Source: Synchiropus splendidus (lineage: Eukaryota > Chordata > Actinopteri > Syngnathiformes > Callionymidae). From it: 64,000 nt of DNA. The notes under the pieces are model-generated. The model worked only from the letters and a program-made list of their open reading frames with translations, ran no database searches and was not told where the DNA came from. Each line of letters starts with the position of its first letter. The stretch's first letter is position 1. Below, piece after piece: positions 9,444 to 22,050 of the stretch. The stretch is from positions 11,843,001 through 11,907,000 of the forward strand of contig NC_071336.1 in assembly GCF_027744825.2 (NCBI RefSeq), read 5' to 3'. A program made the translations under genes and the position numbers.

Positions 9444-12400
9444 GTCTGCTGATATATGAGGTTGGCAAGCAGTTTTTCTTTCTGTTTTCTGTTTGTTTTT
9501 AATCTCAACATTGTTTCCAGTTGCTGCTAATGTTAAGTTACCAGATAGCGTTCATTGATGTCTTATTCCTCTCAAATAAAGGCTTGGAAATATAAGCGCT
9601 TTAGCTCCTGAACTCTCATCAGAAGTCAACCATTTTAGCTCTTTTGATAAAAGCAACTCATGGGAGCTTTTAAATTTGTCTCTGAAATTATTTCACGACA
9701 TAGAATATTTAGCTGTCAGTCATCTCCCAGGACTGATGGAACATGAAGCGATGCCGTCAATCAGTGTCACCTTCTCCACAAACTGTTTGAGATGAAAGAT
9801 TGGAGGGCGTCACTGGTGGTCTGTTTACTCCCCGGAAACATTCTGAAACACCGGATTCAACCTTTTTGGGTGAGGAAAACTGAGAGTTGAAGATGTGGAA
9901 AGAGGATGAAGAAGGACTGTGGAGAGGAAGGCAGAGTGTGATGTGTTATGTGTGTATGCTGCGACGCCACCACCCAGCGGGCAGCCAAGGCTGAGCCCTG
10001 CATCATGTTCTTCATGTCCACTGACAACCACTGAGTCATCTGCTCCACTGGGAGCCAAACAGATGGACGGATACAACACGTACACATTAGACACATACAC
10101 ACATGCTGTGCATATATCTTGATGTTATCCCAGGACATAAGTCATCAAGTGGAGGAGTCAAACATTCGGGTAAGTTTTGAGCATAAACTAAGCACATTCA
10201 TGCTGATGACCTGACGCTGGTCTGGCTCACAGACAACTTTATTGAGCTGGACCACAGTAATTGGGGAATCCGCACCTAGAGATGGCGACGTTTGAGCTGT
10301 CAATATTAATGTCAATTTAAATAACAGTACTGTGACAGCCACCTGTCCAACAACTGCAAGTTAAAACAAAAACACTGGACTTATTTATCTAGCACACGAA
10401 GATGGTTGCATCACCATTGTCGCTCCCACATGACATGAGGCTGTGCTGGACAAGTAATAGAACTCATGCATCTCCGTTTTCTGATGTGCCGGTGTGCTCT
10501 TTTTAAACACCTCATTTACGGGTACTCTGGGTTCCGACTCAGTCACGTATGCTGCGCATACCAAAGTTCGAATCCCACGCAGTAGAATGTTTGTAAAAAG
10601 GTGTGAAATGGGAACACGCTAATCGACTGCAGATTGTGTTTTGTAGAAGCCCCAAGTGTACCGACCTGATAACGCTGTGGTGCGTTCAGGTCGGGCTTGG
10701 ACAGTTGTGGAGTCTTCAGCTTTCTTGCAGTCACAAGGATGCATTGAAGTCGTGAAACATGGTGCATGAAACTGTAGTATTGGCGGAATTATACACCCTT
10801 CATCCAACTATTAAAATCCCCACTGAAGCAAAAAATCAAAACACAAACATAGTTTTTTAAAAAGTGTTTTAAGAAGTGAATCTATATTTTCATTGAATGA
10901 TAAAACAAACATTTCTCAAAACTAGTTGTTTCTCATTAAACTTTTTGGTCTAATATCTGTTCACATTATTTTGTGTTCCGTGATCTTTATACTTTGTACT
11001 GTATTTTATGCTGTGCGTGTGTTTGCCAAAATTGCCAGAAATTAACTTACCTTACTTAAGTTACCATGCAAATCACTCTAACCAAGTGCGATTACAAATG
11101 AGATTACAAGTTACTTTGTTAGTTACTTTACTGTAGTTGCTGACCACAGCTCCCCTTAGCTCAACATAAAAACAATAATAACAATACTCACTTCAATGGT
11201 GCATTTTGAACTGTAACATTGTTAATATTTCCTGAATTCTTGAGATTTGGCGTCACATTTACAAAGTGTCCATTTTTGACTTTACCTTTCGATCTCAGGC
11301 ATTTTCCACGGCTCACTTGTTTCCAGCACGACCTCAGTTTTGTGAATGTACAGTTCATATTTCATTTTGCCATTCTGTATAAATTCAACCTCAAAGCTCT
11401 CACACCAATAAATGGCTAACCTCAAACAGGACTTCAACAGGATTCTGGGGTTAACCTTGTGGGGACCAGAAAATAGGCAAAATATCTTCACAAGTAGGTG
11501 TGTTTCCAAGGATCTGTCCTCACAAGTATTGCCATACAAGGCACACACACAGACTCATTCCAATGGAGATTCTTGAAGACTTTAATGCATGTGTGGCCAC
11601 TGAGGGAATGCAGTGTGTGTCTGCACGTGTATCATTGTCTGAAGTGTTTATGCAGTCACTTGTTTGCACAGTGTGTGTGTCTATACAGGGTTGAAAGTTT
11701 GTTCTTTATCTGCTGAACTCATTATTCCTCAGTTCTCTCATTTATAACCTTCGCTGACTCCACAGTGTCGCTTCAGAAGCCATGTATTCCTGAGTGGATC
11801 CACATTAAACAAAGCACATCTGGAAGTATAATTCTGCTTGTCGAGTTTCAAAACAAGAGCTGGTAACTTTGAAACGTGCTAGTGCGTCTAGGTGATTTCT
11901 TTTTGTTTTTTTTTTAAACCATTTTTAAAAATGTATTTTCAACTTAATTGTTGAAAATTGGGGCCATATTTTTAATCGATATGGGTCATATTTTAAATAG
12001 ACAAATATTCTTGTTAACATGGTGCAGTTTTCTTTTTCCTTTTTTGAATGATAAAAAATGAAAAAAAAGTTGAAATATTTTAAAAAGCTGCTAGTTTTCT
12101 GTTAAGGTTAAAGTGAATAATATTCCAAATAGGACAAGATATTCAGGTGATCTGAGACGAGGCTGAACAACTATAGTTTGTGTGTGTGTCCCAGCTATGC
12201 GCTCTCGCTCGGACACAGCTGGTTACAATGGAGGAAGGACAGATGAGGAATGAGAAGTGCGATAAAAAGGTAGTGGAAGGTTTCCCGGGTTTCCAGATGA
12301 GCAGGATAAAAGAAGTAATGGTTGTCGGGGTGATAGAGGTCACTGAGCTGAGAGGAACTGGCTGAGAATAAGAACAGCGTCATGCATTTAATACTTTTAC

Positions 12401-12678
12401 TGATCATTTCAGCGAGAAATGAAACAAAGGGTCAGATTTACTAGAGGGTTTGGTGCGCCAATACTTGGTGAACAGATGAACATAATAAACATGCGCTGAT
12501 GGATGGAAACACAGATGATCACTTGGATGAGTGGACTGGAAAATTGATGGATGTTATTTTAAAATGAATAAATAGCTGTTTCACTACGCCTTGGCTCGTC
12601 CTTCGTTCCTGTTGTATAGATTCCTCCTGCAGTCTTTCACAGTGACTCTATATTCTACGTATTGTATTGTCACTGGAT
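9444..12678. other. No firm feature
   Basis: About 3.2 kb of AT-rich sequence with short frames on both strands. A patch rich in TAACTT/AAGTTAC words at about 11,047-11,140 resembles a known fish repeat but is too decayed to name. A short splice-flanked segment near 10,134-10,169 is listed as rejected. Confidence 0.4.
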
Positions 12679-12903
12679 CAGAGATTCTTAACCATAGGGG
12701 TGGGGCCACGAGCGCCTCGTTGAGGGCTGCAAAAAGTTTTTTTTTGTTTTACACCTTTGGGCCGTGAGGGCCACAAGACGCTCAGTTTTAATACATTAGC
12801 TACGTATGGTGGCAGTAGTGTGTCACTGAATTGATTTGACTATGGAACAACTATGGAGGAGTTCTTCAAAAGAAAAAATGATAACAGTAAAAACTGTTCA
12901 TGA
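12679..12903 (+). mobile_element. hAT transposon remnant with start of a transposase frame
   Basis: At 12,679 the sequence CAGAGATTCTTAACCATAGG followed by a GGGGCCACGAGCG-type stretch matches the 5' end of Charlie-group hAT elements (CAGnGGTTCTTAACCnnGGGG). About 175 bases later an ATG at 12,853 opens a 16-codon frame starting MEEFFKRKN, the usual beginning of ZBED-type hAT transposases (M-[DE]-x-F-[LF]-K-[RK]-K), then stops at 12,901-12,903. The spacing of terminus and start codon is what an intact element would show. Nothing further of the transposase is recognisable. Confidence 0.55.
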
Positions 12904-14718
12904 AAGCACCTGTTGAAGCAGTTTTGAAAATTAATTTTATGTAGATATTTACACTAACTACAATAACTTATATCTTCTTTGGAGTTTAAAGCAAATATAC
13001 AATTTTTATTTTATAATATTAAGACACGGTTTTATTATATTTATTTTATTCATAATTTTACTCAGTTTTTTTCCAATTTTCTCCACAGCTTGCATCAAGT
13101 GTATTTTTTTTTCTTCAGTAAATTTGATGAACATGACTTGCACCTGGTTCACTTTTCGATGACAGATAAAAATCTTTGCAATGATCACATGGTTTCATGT
13201 CATTTCACAAGGTTTTGGTTTGTTTACGTGTAAGTAGATTAAATATGGTTGTTGATCACAAATGAAATTAAGAGTAATGGAAAGTTCTATTACTTGTATG
13301 GGCCTCGGACCCACTTGTTGAATAAGTGAACGGCATCCTGAAGAGTCTCGCGACGGGTCGATGCATTGGCGGGCAATATCGCATGGTTGATAGCAGATCG
13401 GATGAATGAAAAGGGGATGCATTTCGTAACCTGATTTAAAGATGGATGTTGCCAGCGCTCAACAAAACATGGGTTGATAGATGAAAAGTGAAGGGATGAA
13501 AATGAACAAATGAAAGATTATATGATGGTTCTGAATAAAACAAGGTCAAAAAAAATATGTATAGATAGATGGAATGAGATGTAAATGTTCAGTCGAACAC
13601 TTGACAGATTGATGGGTTGATGGCTGAATGAAATATGAATGTGTGGAGGGAAAGAAGACAGATGTATGAACAATCATGATCACTGTTACAGTGATCAATT
13701 AAATTACAGAAGGAATTATTGAGTTCAGCTGACACCTGTTTTGATGCAATGCTGATGCCAAAGACATGATGAATGCACGTGTCCTGTGGTGGTGGTAGAA
13801 AAATGCATTGCTGCAAGTGAGGCTTTTATTGTCTAATAGACGAGTGAAGGGATGGATGCACAGATTCATCAGAGTTTAAAGCATTGATGGATGATAATCG
13901 GGGGGGATGGAAATTCCTTCCTCTTCCATCCGTGTTTCCAGACCTGGATCTTTGGCAGGTTGTCTCCTCTCATGGGGAACAGTGAGCAGCCAGTGGAGCT
14001 AATGTGTTGTGATCGCAGCGATCGCTTGTCTCTTTCATGCAGGTCTCGGTCACACAACCTGACTCCCACATTGAAGCGGATCCTCCAGACACTGAGGTGA
14101 GACACGAGTCCCTGTGACAGATCAAGCTGTCTCCCTGCTCACAGGCAGAAAAAGCTAATGTGTTTGCATGTAAGTTTGGATCAATCCAAGTCTTGTTGAC
14201 GTGATTTCATGGCCCTCATCCCACGAAGCAGTGACGCTGGCCTGTTGTCCTCCTGCTCCGACCTTGGAACACATACAAAGCTCCTGCATCTCCACAAAAA
14301 TAGAAATCTATTTGGGTCTGAAAATGCGTATAGGAATATTACTGTTGGTGACGTGTGTGAAGAAATAGTCGCAGCAGGATAAAACAAATCACTTGTGCCC
14401 TTTCAGTGCTCAGAGCAGTGTCCTGCTTCACATCTGCTCCAAAAAAAAAACCCTGAACATGTTTCTACAGTTGATGTCAACATGTCCTCAGTCCTGTATT
14501 CACCGGTTTTGAGAGCTCATAAGAAGACGCTCTGAAAATGTTTCCTTTTTGTGACCATTTTGTGGAGCGCAGAGAGCAAGCAAGACAGCTTCATGAGAAG
14601 TAAAGCTTTATACCGGCATCCAGTGGAACCATCAACTGTCGACGATGATGCACACACACGTTAGGTGCAACCCATTTTACACTTTTGTTTTTAAATACTG
14701 AAAAGATTACAGCATTGT
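12904..14718. other. No firm feature
   Basis: Very AT-rich to about 13,100, with poly-T and poly-A patches. A small perfect palindrome (9-bp arms, 3-base loop) sits at 13,677-13,697. No repeat family or gene recognised. Confidence 0.45.
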
Positions 14719-15146
14719 GGTGATCAAGACCGGACCAATTGAGAGCAAGATATTATCTTAACTGGAGAGTATCAAGACAAGATACTTGGAGGTGGAGACC
14801 GAGGCAGAATAGGCAGAATATATAAGGAGTCTTAAACTGATGCACAAATGAGCTTTCACATAAACACATCTGCAACACATCATTTTAGCAAGGTATTTAA
14901 TAACAATTTCCCCGTCTTCCACTGTGCAGAGGAGGCATGGTCCCCACAAGTGTGTGACACCGGGAAGGAAGCTGCCGCATTTCTGTTTTCTCTGTCCGTC
15001 TCGACTGGTCTTGAATAGAAATCCTGAGTCCGTCCAGTCCAAGACTGAGACAAGACCAAGTGAAAATGCATTTGAGACCAAGACCCAAAAAGTGGTCCAC
15101 AGACCTGTCTTCAGACCCAGACTGATTTCGAGTACTACAACACTAG
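14719..15146. mobile_element. GGTCTTG-rich palindromic repeat, copy 1
   Basis: The 3' part (about 15,040-15,146) is built of AAGACC/GAGACC words and ends ACTACAACACTAG. The opposite edge (from about 14,719) reads GTGGTGATCAAGACCGG, roughly its inverted counterpart, so the element has imperfect terminal inverted repeats. A second copy lies at 25,722-26,052. The minus-strand 144-codon frame across it (14,758-15,192) arises from the repetitive composition and is not considered a gene. I know this type of repeat from fish genomes but cannot name its superfamily. Confidence 0.5.
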
Positions 15147-15184
15147 ATTTCAGTGGATCTGTGAATACCATGGTAGCATCGAGT

Positions 15185-15331
15185 TCAACCATTCAAACTA
15201 TGGCACTCTCTGCTCTAAAACCTTTGAATTTGTATGACCATTTCAACATCACAATTGTTTGAAGACAAAAGTGCCACCCACTGAAAATGAGGACACTGCT
15301 TCATGAAGCCTCATCAGTCCATCCCTAATAT
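15185..15331 (+). mobile_element. TTCATGAA-family MITE, left-truncated copy
   Basis: The interior words TATGGCACTCTCTGCTCTAA and TGCCACCCACTGAAAATGAG, followed by the terminal GCTTCATGAAGCCTCATCAG, match the copy at 18,266-18,456 in order. The left terminal repeat is missing where the sequence abuts the GGTCTTG-rich repeat. Confidence 0.65.
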
Positions 15332-18265
15332 CATTCAAACTCATTCAAGTTGAGCATGATCCAAAGTTCACAGTGCTACATCTCAATGTAGCTTGACTCA
15401 TGCAATGTATTTTTCTGGAACATAATGTGACTCACACACATCTCTTAAAGCTCATTATGCAATCTGAGTTTTCATCGTCTGCAAAGTCACTGCAGCTGGA
15501 ACGCATCTCCCCCCCACCAACATTTAGTGGCCTTCTCCAGCGTGACCCCAGTACAGTCCTGGAAACCCTGGGATCAGCACACCAGTCCCTCTGAGCCGCT
15601 TAAACCCAGAGCCAAGTCATCAGCTCCAGCAGCAGGCCGGGCTGGCCCCACTTCACAGAGTCGTTTTGGAGCGCACCAGGAAAAGACCCAAAATCCTTCA
15701 TGAGTCCAGGAAAAATGCTTATCGCCATTATCCTCATTTCTTGGACTGGGCTGGGTGCAGCTGATGGAAGGCAGGTTCTTGGCTGATGTGGAGATGTGTT
15801 GCATCTCAAATTCAGGTTCTGACATTTTACAGCTGAAGACAGACGAGGAATTCTGAGGAAGACTGACAGTAAACACAGGTGTCATCACCAAACAATATCA
15901 GCAGAGACGCTTTGTATCTTCAAATAAACCTCTTTGAGATCTGCTGGTATTCTCTGGACGCTTTTATGAGAGATATATATCAGGATTTTGGTATCCAGAC
16001 CTGACACTAAAGTAAATTGAAGTCACACCTCAGTAAGAGAACATGATGCGGACAGTCAAGGCTGACTTTTTGTGTTTCTTGCAATTTCGTCTTCTGTCAG
16101 CAGCCACTGTGCAGTACAGTGTTTATACAGTAGTCGCTGCAGATATGAATGGAACACCTATCCACGGCCCAAAGAGTCGTGAAGCGGAGAATGATAAGTA
16201 TAAACATGTAGAGCGTTTTTTGGGTGGGCACACAGGAGAGGGTTGTCCAGGTTGATGATCTAATGCGTTGATAAAATCAACAGGTTTCTTGAATATAGCC
16301 ATCGGCACAAAAGATTCTTTAGTTTTTCCTGTTGGTTAGAGGGAATATTCTGATCTGAGCAAGATCAGAACTTTATGTTCAACCCAGATTCCAACGTTCA
16401 GATGTTAGTCAACAACTAAATGAAGTCAACATTTGGATTTAGACCAAATAATCTTACACCGATCAACTTTGCAGTCCAAGTGAAATTAATATTTCAGTGC
16501 TAAAAACACACATCGACCCAAATCTGTCATATCTTACCAAATCCACAAAACATCAGTAGTTAGCGCTAATCTTGAGCAACTGTAGTCGACAATCAGGTTA
16601 CGTCAATATTTACACGTTCGACTCACTATTTTGTTTCACTTTAATTCAATGCGTGTGCGTGTGTGTGTGTGGTTATAACATGTGCCACGCTGACAACAAC
16701 GATTACACATCTGTAACTGACCACAGCCTCTTAAGTGAGCTTCAGTAATCTGGCAGCTAATTCAATTTCTCAAATATTCCGGCGGCTGGCTTCTGTTTCC
16801 AACATCTCCAAGCATCAATCCATTCCCTCCGTCTTCCCAGCCTCCTTGTTCGGATCAGAGAGGAACTCATTACATGGGAATATCACAGCACTAGCATCTC
16901 ATATCTTCACATCTCTGTGTCTGTCTCACTCCCACTCTGGTTTGAATTAACCAGCACCAGCCGCATCCAGACAGCAGACACTTCCTCATTTAAATTCTGC
17001 GGGCTGACAGTCCACTTCCACCAACATTCCGACAAGTCTCCTCCTCCCAGTTCCTCCTGTACACATTTATCTCGATATGTATCGCCTCTTTCTTCCTATC
17101 TGCGCTGACCTAATTCCTACTGAGAGTAATTTTGCTCTCGCTCAAGATTCCAGATCCAAGCGGCAGTCAGGATTGCGGAGCTTTCCGAGGGATCAGGCCA
17201 GCGTGCAGGGTAAGCTTCGGGGAGGAATTTTGTAGCTGGAGAACGAGGGCAACTGTTCAGAGCCTGTTTAGATCTCTTTTGCAGATTTTCTGGGTCCAGA
17301 GTCAGTGCCAGACTTTTTGACTTTGGCCGCTACAGATCTCGACATTGGCTTGATGCGGGCCTGATCTTAAATCCCTGGAGACGAGCGCAGTGGCAGTCAC
17401 TGCCAGCAAGCATTAAGTTTTCATTAGGCATGCTCAACCTGCCTCAGCTCCAGCTGCCCCCTGGCAGCCCGACCCGGGGCTTTTATTATTGTTTTTGAAC
17501 CGTAGGCCATCAGAGAGCCGAGTATGGAAGCTGTCGTGTGTGTGTTTATGTTGTCCAGAGGGATGGAAGAAAGATTTAGATCTGTCACTCATGAAAAGTC
17601 TCCAAACAGGAAGGAAAATAGGCCTCAAATGTGAAATTCATAGGAGTTATCATTATCATTCTGCTCAGCATTTATTCAGCAAAACCTCAATTCCAGGCAC
17701 ACAAGTAGGATGTGTTGATGAATACTGTTTTTAAAGTACATTCATGACGATCAGTCATCAGAGCAAAAAACACAAAACAAACAGTTGTTTACATAGCAAT
17801 GAGAACAATATTTTTTTCTTCTCAACACAAGATACATCTTGAATGAAAGCTACCTCCAAAAATCAGAGAAAAATTACAGCAGTTTTGCAAGCTACAGTTG
17901 AAGTGAAGCTATAAACAAAGAAATAGGGTGGTTAAACTTCTTCAGATTCTAGCAACATTTATTGGTTATATTGTTGGAAATAAATAAAGAAAATCAGAAG
18001 GCAGATGGGTTTGGAGAGGAGCTCTTGAAACATGTGCCAATATCACATCTTCATTGAGCTTCACCCTTAGACTCAAGGATGGAAGTGCAACGCCACAAAG
18101 GCTTTTTGACTCATCACTTACAAGTGGGGCAGATGCATTGGTCTGCTGACATTCATTTGGGAGAGCTGTGGCATTTTCAGTACAAAAAATGCGTCAGACA
18201 TCTGCGTGAGATAAAGCTGCTTATCACTGTTCCATTGCGCTGATGACTGTTGTGGCTTTGTCTTG
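15332..18265. other. No gene; one short TG microsatellite
   Basis: A (TG)n tract at about 16,652-16,672. Frames are short; the 105-codon minus frame 15,574-15,891 and the 70-codon plus frame at 16,043 have no recognisable domain. An open segment flanked by splice-like sites around 17,154-17,209 is discussed under rejected items. Confidence 0.4.
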
Positions 18266-18456
18266 TAATGGACTGATGAGGCTTCATGAAACAGTATCCT
18301 GGTTTTCAAGCCCCACTAGATGGCACTGTTTGCTCTAAAATCTTTGGATTTAACAATAATTTTAATTGAATCTCCATCACTTTTGACCACTAGGAGCACC
18401 TACTAAGCTCTGATATTGAGGACACCATTTCATGAAGCCTTGTAAGGCCATCATGA
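18266..18456 (+). mobile_element. TTCATGAA-family MITE, most complete copy
   Basis: Terminal inverted repeats: the left end has GATGAGGCTTCATGAAACAG, and the right end carries ATTTCATGAAGCCTTGTAAG, which is its imperfect reverse complement. The roughly 190-bp body has the left-interior word CCACTAGATGGCACTG (18,313-18,328), then GCTCTAAAATCTTTGGATTT, and a right interior with GACCACTAGGAGCACC. Related copies lie at 431, 15,185, 25,394, 36,243 and 40,425. It has no coding capacity. A non-autonomous DNA transposon is inferred from the inverted ends and copy number. The 16-base word at 18,313 closely fits the CTCF consensus. Confidence 0.75.
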
Positions 18457-21139
18457 GCTGTGTCTTCTATCACGGTCTTAAATCCATTGAGCCAGATCAT
18501 CCAATCCACCAAAAATAACGGGAAAGCAAAAGAATGTTTGGATCACGTTGGCTAAAATTTTAATGGATATTAGCTTGGGTTTGGTGTGAAGTACAGAACT
18601 GCTTAAAAAAAAAATTGGTGCCTCACCACTGCTGATGGAGAGGGGTTTCTAGGCTTCTTCTTATTGGCCCAAATCCTACATTTAGAGCACATGGTGGTGG
18701 TAAAACATACGATTGCATTGCCAGTCTGCAAGGCCCATCGCCCTTAAGTATGAAGCAATAAGCCCAGACTCCACTAAGAGTTGTCCCTTAATCCAGATAA
18801 TTTTCATATTCAGAATTTGTATAAGAGGTTTTGTCGGTTACTGACCTTTTGGTCTAGAGATCTCTTGAGGTGAGCACCCATTTGGCTGTGGGCAAAGTGA
18901 AAGTGGGGCAGCTGGGATCAGGATCAACACATCCAAGTTTGAGACCAGTATTTTCATTTGTAAAAGTGCCTTCTTGCAAACCACTCTTGTGTAAGGAGGG
19001 GATGAAACTACAGATAGAATGATGCAGCAGATTTTTTTTTCCCCACTAAAAAGCAGGGCAGAGTATTAAGCTCTTGATTTATCGAAGCTCGGATTTACTC
19101 AGCTGCTTGCACTTTCGGTTTTAGACTAATGATCAAACATGAGTTATAAACAAGACGGAATCTTTATAAATGAGTTTTCTTTCCAAGGGTGTCTGGACTC
19201 CGTTACAGATTTGGTGGGATGTTCAGTCTTAAGTAAAGAGCCCCCTCAGTCCGGTGTTCACCTTGGACGGGACCCAGGGGCAGAGACATCAGTCGTTGAA
19301 GTGCTCTGTCTCTCACTCGACCTGGGAAAGCTCAGTGTTGCCAAGAATGATCTGGACTGGGGTTCAGGACAGAGAAAGAGTGGCCGTCTTTTGTCCAACT
19401 ACCGCCTCCGCTCAGTCCTCAGTCAGTCCTCAGACATTCAGACAATAATAGAGGATGGAAAAGTGTCTCATTTTAGTGCATAAACATTTCAAATCACAAA
19501 TTATTGAACCCACAGTCTCATCTTTTATTCATTTATTATTGAGTTGATATGCTCATAGGGAAGCACATTTTAAAACCAAGCTAGTTGTTGAGATTTTTCC
19601 AATATTGTCATAAACTTTGCTTGACAATGTCAAACATTGACTTTGAGTGTAAACTTCTGAAGTGCATTTTTTAAAAACGGTAATAAAAAATAATAATCAA
19701 AATCACAACATTTGCATATAATGAGCTGCACTCGTGGAAGCGGAGCGGAACTCACTCATACAAGCCTCTGCTCTTCATGTTCATTTGAATTCATGTGTTT
19801 CCCCGCAACTGCGACGGCACTAACAAGGTCATCCAGGCGTGTCGTCGATGTTCATAACCTAAATTATTGTCAGACAAAGGTCAAGTGGAAGCAGACACGC
19901 AGGTGATGTGCAGCCTGATACTGGCCGGGGAGATAGAAGATGTTTGAGCAAGGAAGAGTGAAATCCTTCTGTTTTAGATATATATCAAGTGGAAAGATTG
20001 AGATAATCTTCCATCCAAAATGGTGCACCTTGAATTCTAAATGTCTGGTCTTTGACTGACAGAATGTGCCACCTTAATCTGCGGTGGAGATAGATAACCG
20101 TTTGATGACACAAAGTGTGTAAGAAGTGGAAGAGGGGGCATCGATCTCACTTAATGTCCAAGTATTCTCCAGACTTCAACTACCATTTTCTGTACACACA
20201 GAAGACACACTCCCATTGTCACGTCTTAGGCACTATTAAATGCAAAATGTAGCTCAAGTGCTATCGTTTATTGTGCCTTCAAATCTCCCTCTACTTAGCT
20301 CAGCCCTCACATAAAAAACTTCACACGCACAGTTAAACCCCACGTGCTCTTCCATCTCGCCTGCTGTACACCCACATTGACACTCTGTTGTACAGCTGCT
20401 CTGGTGTTCTTTACAAGCCCACTTTCACGTTCACTTCCTGTCAACGCAGTCCCATTTGCTTAAGATCCTAGTAAATACGCGAACAAAGCTGGGGTGTGTT
20501 TTTTGCGAGGGTGTTCAATGACATGCATGAGCAGTTGATTAAATCTAGTTTCCTGTGAAAATGGGCTTCTAAGGAGGGACGTTAATTTTACGGAAACCAC
20601 GGCGTTATATAACAGCAGGTAACTGTTGTAAACGCCTGAAGAAGTTGGCGCTGAATTATACATGAAGACACTCGTCTGTCTGCTGCCACTGGAGGAAGTG
20701 TTAGAAGCCAGAAGAGGAAATAGATTTCATTAAGAATGAAACAGAAGGGATCCTCTTAATAGGCAAATTAGCGCTGCGTTTATCTTCAGGATTCAAAGAC
20801 TGTATAGCAAAAGAATCACCAGCTCAAGTCTGGTGAAAAAGAAGAACAAAACTATGTGGCCCAAAAAACGACTCCAGCACATTGATGTGTTATTTTACTG
20901 ATGACGTTCAATACTTTCACTCCGCTAGCTTTTGCTTTATTTCAAAGCAGGACAACATACGAAGAAAACGCCTGAGTTTCATCCAGTAAATGGCAGCGCT
21001 GCAGGCAAGTGGAGATGATTTTCCGCAACATTTCTTCATGGAGGGAAAAAGCTTCACTGACAATTGAGTTGGTAATTCAAGGAGTTGTTGGGCTCCTCAT
21101 GTTGTTCACGGTTTCCTCCAATTTTTGTCCACCTTCACA
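18457..21139. other. No firm feature
   Basis: Short frames only, the longest being 114 codons (19,139-19,483 plus) with no recognised domain. No repeat boundaries were identified. Confidence 0.45.
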
Positions 21140-22050
21140 CCTCACCTTCTTCTGTCGCTTATCCGTGGTCGGGTCGCGGAGGCAGCATTCGGAGCAAGGA
21201 AGCCCAAACTTTCCGGTCCGCACTAACCTCCTCCAGCTCCTCCCGGGGGATCCCGAGGCGTTCCCAGGCCAGACCGGAGACATAATCTCTCCAGCGAGTC
21301 CTGGGTCTTCCCCGGGGTCTCCTCAAGGTAGGACATGCCCGGAACACCTCCCCATGGAGGCGTCCAGGGGGCATCCGGATCAGATGCCCGAGCCACCTCA
21401 GCTGGTTCCTCTGGATGTGGAGGAGCAGCGGCTCCACCCCGAGCTCCTCCCGGATGACCGGATGAACTCCTCACCCTATCTCTAAGGGTGCGCCCAGACA
21501 CCCTGCGGAGGAAACTCATCTCAGCCGCTTGTATCCGTGATCTCATCCTTTAGGTCATTACCCAAAGCTCGTGACCATAGGTGAGGGTGGGAACTTAGAT
21601 CGATCGGTAAATCGAGAGCTTCGTCTTGTGACTCAGCTCCCTCTTCACCATATATGAAGCAATAAGCTCTCTTCACCAACCTGTCTATCAATCTCACGCT
21701 CCCCTTTTCCCTCACTCAAGAACAAGTCTAAACTCCACCACTTGGGGCAAGAACTCTCCACCGACCCGAAGAGAGTAAACCACCTTATTCTGGTCAAGAA
21801 CCATGGCCTCAGACTTGGAGGTGCTGATCCTCATCCCGGCCGCTTCACACTTGGCTGCAAACCGCCCCAGTGCATGCTGAAGGTCCCGGTCCGATGAGGC
21901 CAGCAGAGCAACATCGTCCGCAAATAGCAGAGATGAAATTCTGTGGTTCCCGAACTGGATCCCCTCCGACCCCTGGCTGCGCCTAGAAATTCTGTCCATA
22001 AAAGTAATGAACAGAACCGGTGACAAAGGGCAGCCCTGGCGGAGGCCAAC
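21140..22050 (-). mobile_element. Rex3 (RTE-type) non-LTR retrotransposon, 5'-truncated 3' part
   Basis: Minus-strand frames cover the C-terminal half of the Rex3 reverse transcriptase. The 21,712-22,059 frame has LRQGCPLSPVLF and LLFADDVALLAS, the catalytic aspartates being present, then AAGMRISTSKSEAMVL. The frame 21,159-21,437 supplies the terminal LRWLGHLIRMPPGRL and GRPRTRWRDYVS blocks. Stops and frameshifts separate these frames (about 21,550-21,720), so the copy is inactive. At 22,018-22,038 the plus strand carries the conserved site targeted by the widely used Rex3 forward primer (CGGTGACAAAGGGCAGCCCT plus one base). Similarity ends near 22,050, as expected for 5' truncation. The 3' end near 21,140 lacks the usual GATG tail. 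Overall similarity to the family is high, so this is one of the younger insertions here. Confidence 0.9.

Noticed and set aside
10134..10169. 36-base open segment followed by GTAAGT
   Set aside because: The acceptor (TTATCCCAG) has a weak pyrimidine tract and there is no other support.
10544..10620. B-box-like AGTTCGAATCC suggesting a tRNA or SINE head
   Set aside because: The T-stem does not pair, no A-box is placed correctly and no tRNA fold is possible.
11047..11140. Alternating AAGTTAC/GTTACTTT words resembling a fish DNA repeat
   Set aside because: Too decayed to define ends.
14758..15192. 144-codon minus-strand frame
   Set aside because: Lies within the GGTCTTG-rich repeat; the peptide reflects repeat composition.
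17154..17209. 56-base open segment between TTCCAG and GTAAGC
   Set aside because: Weak donor and no recognisable peptide; probably chance.
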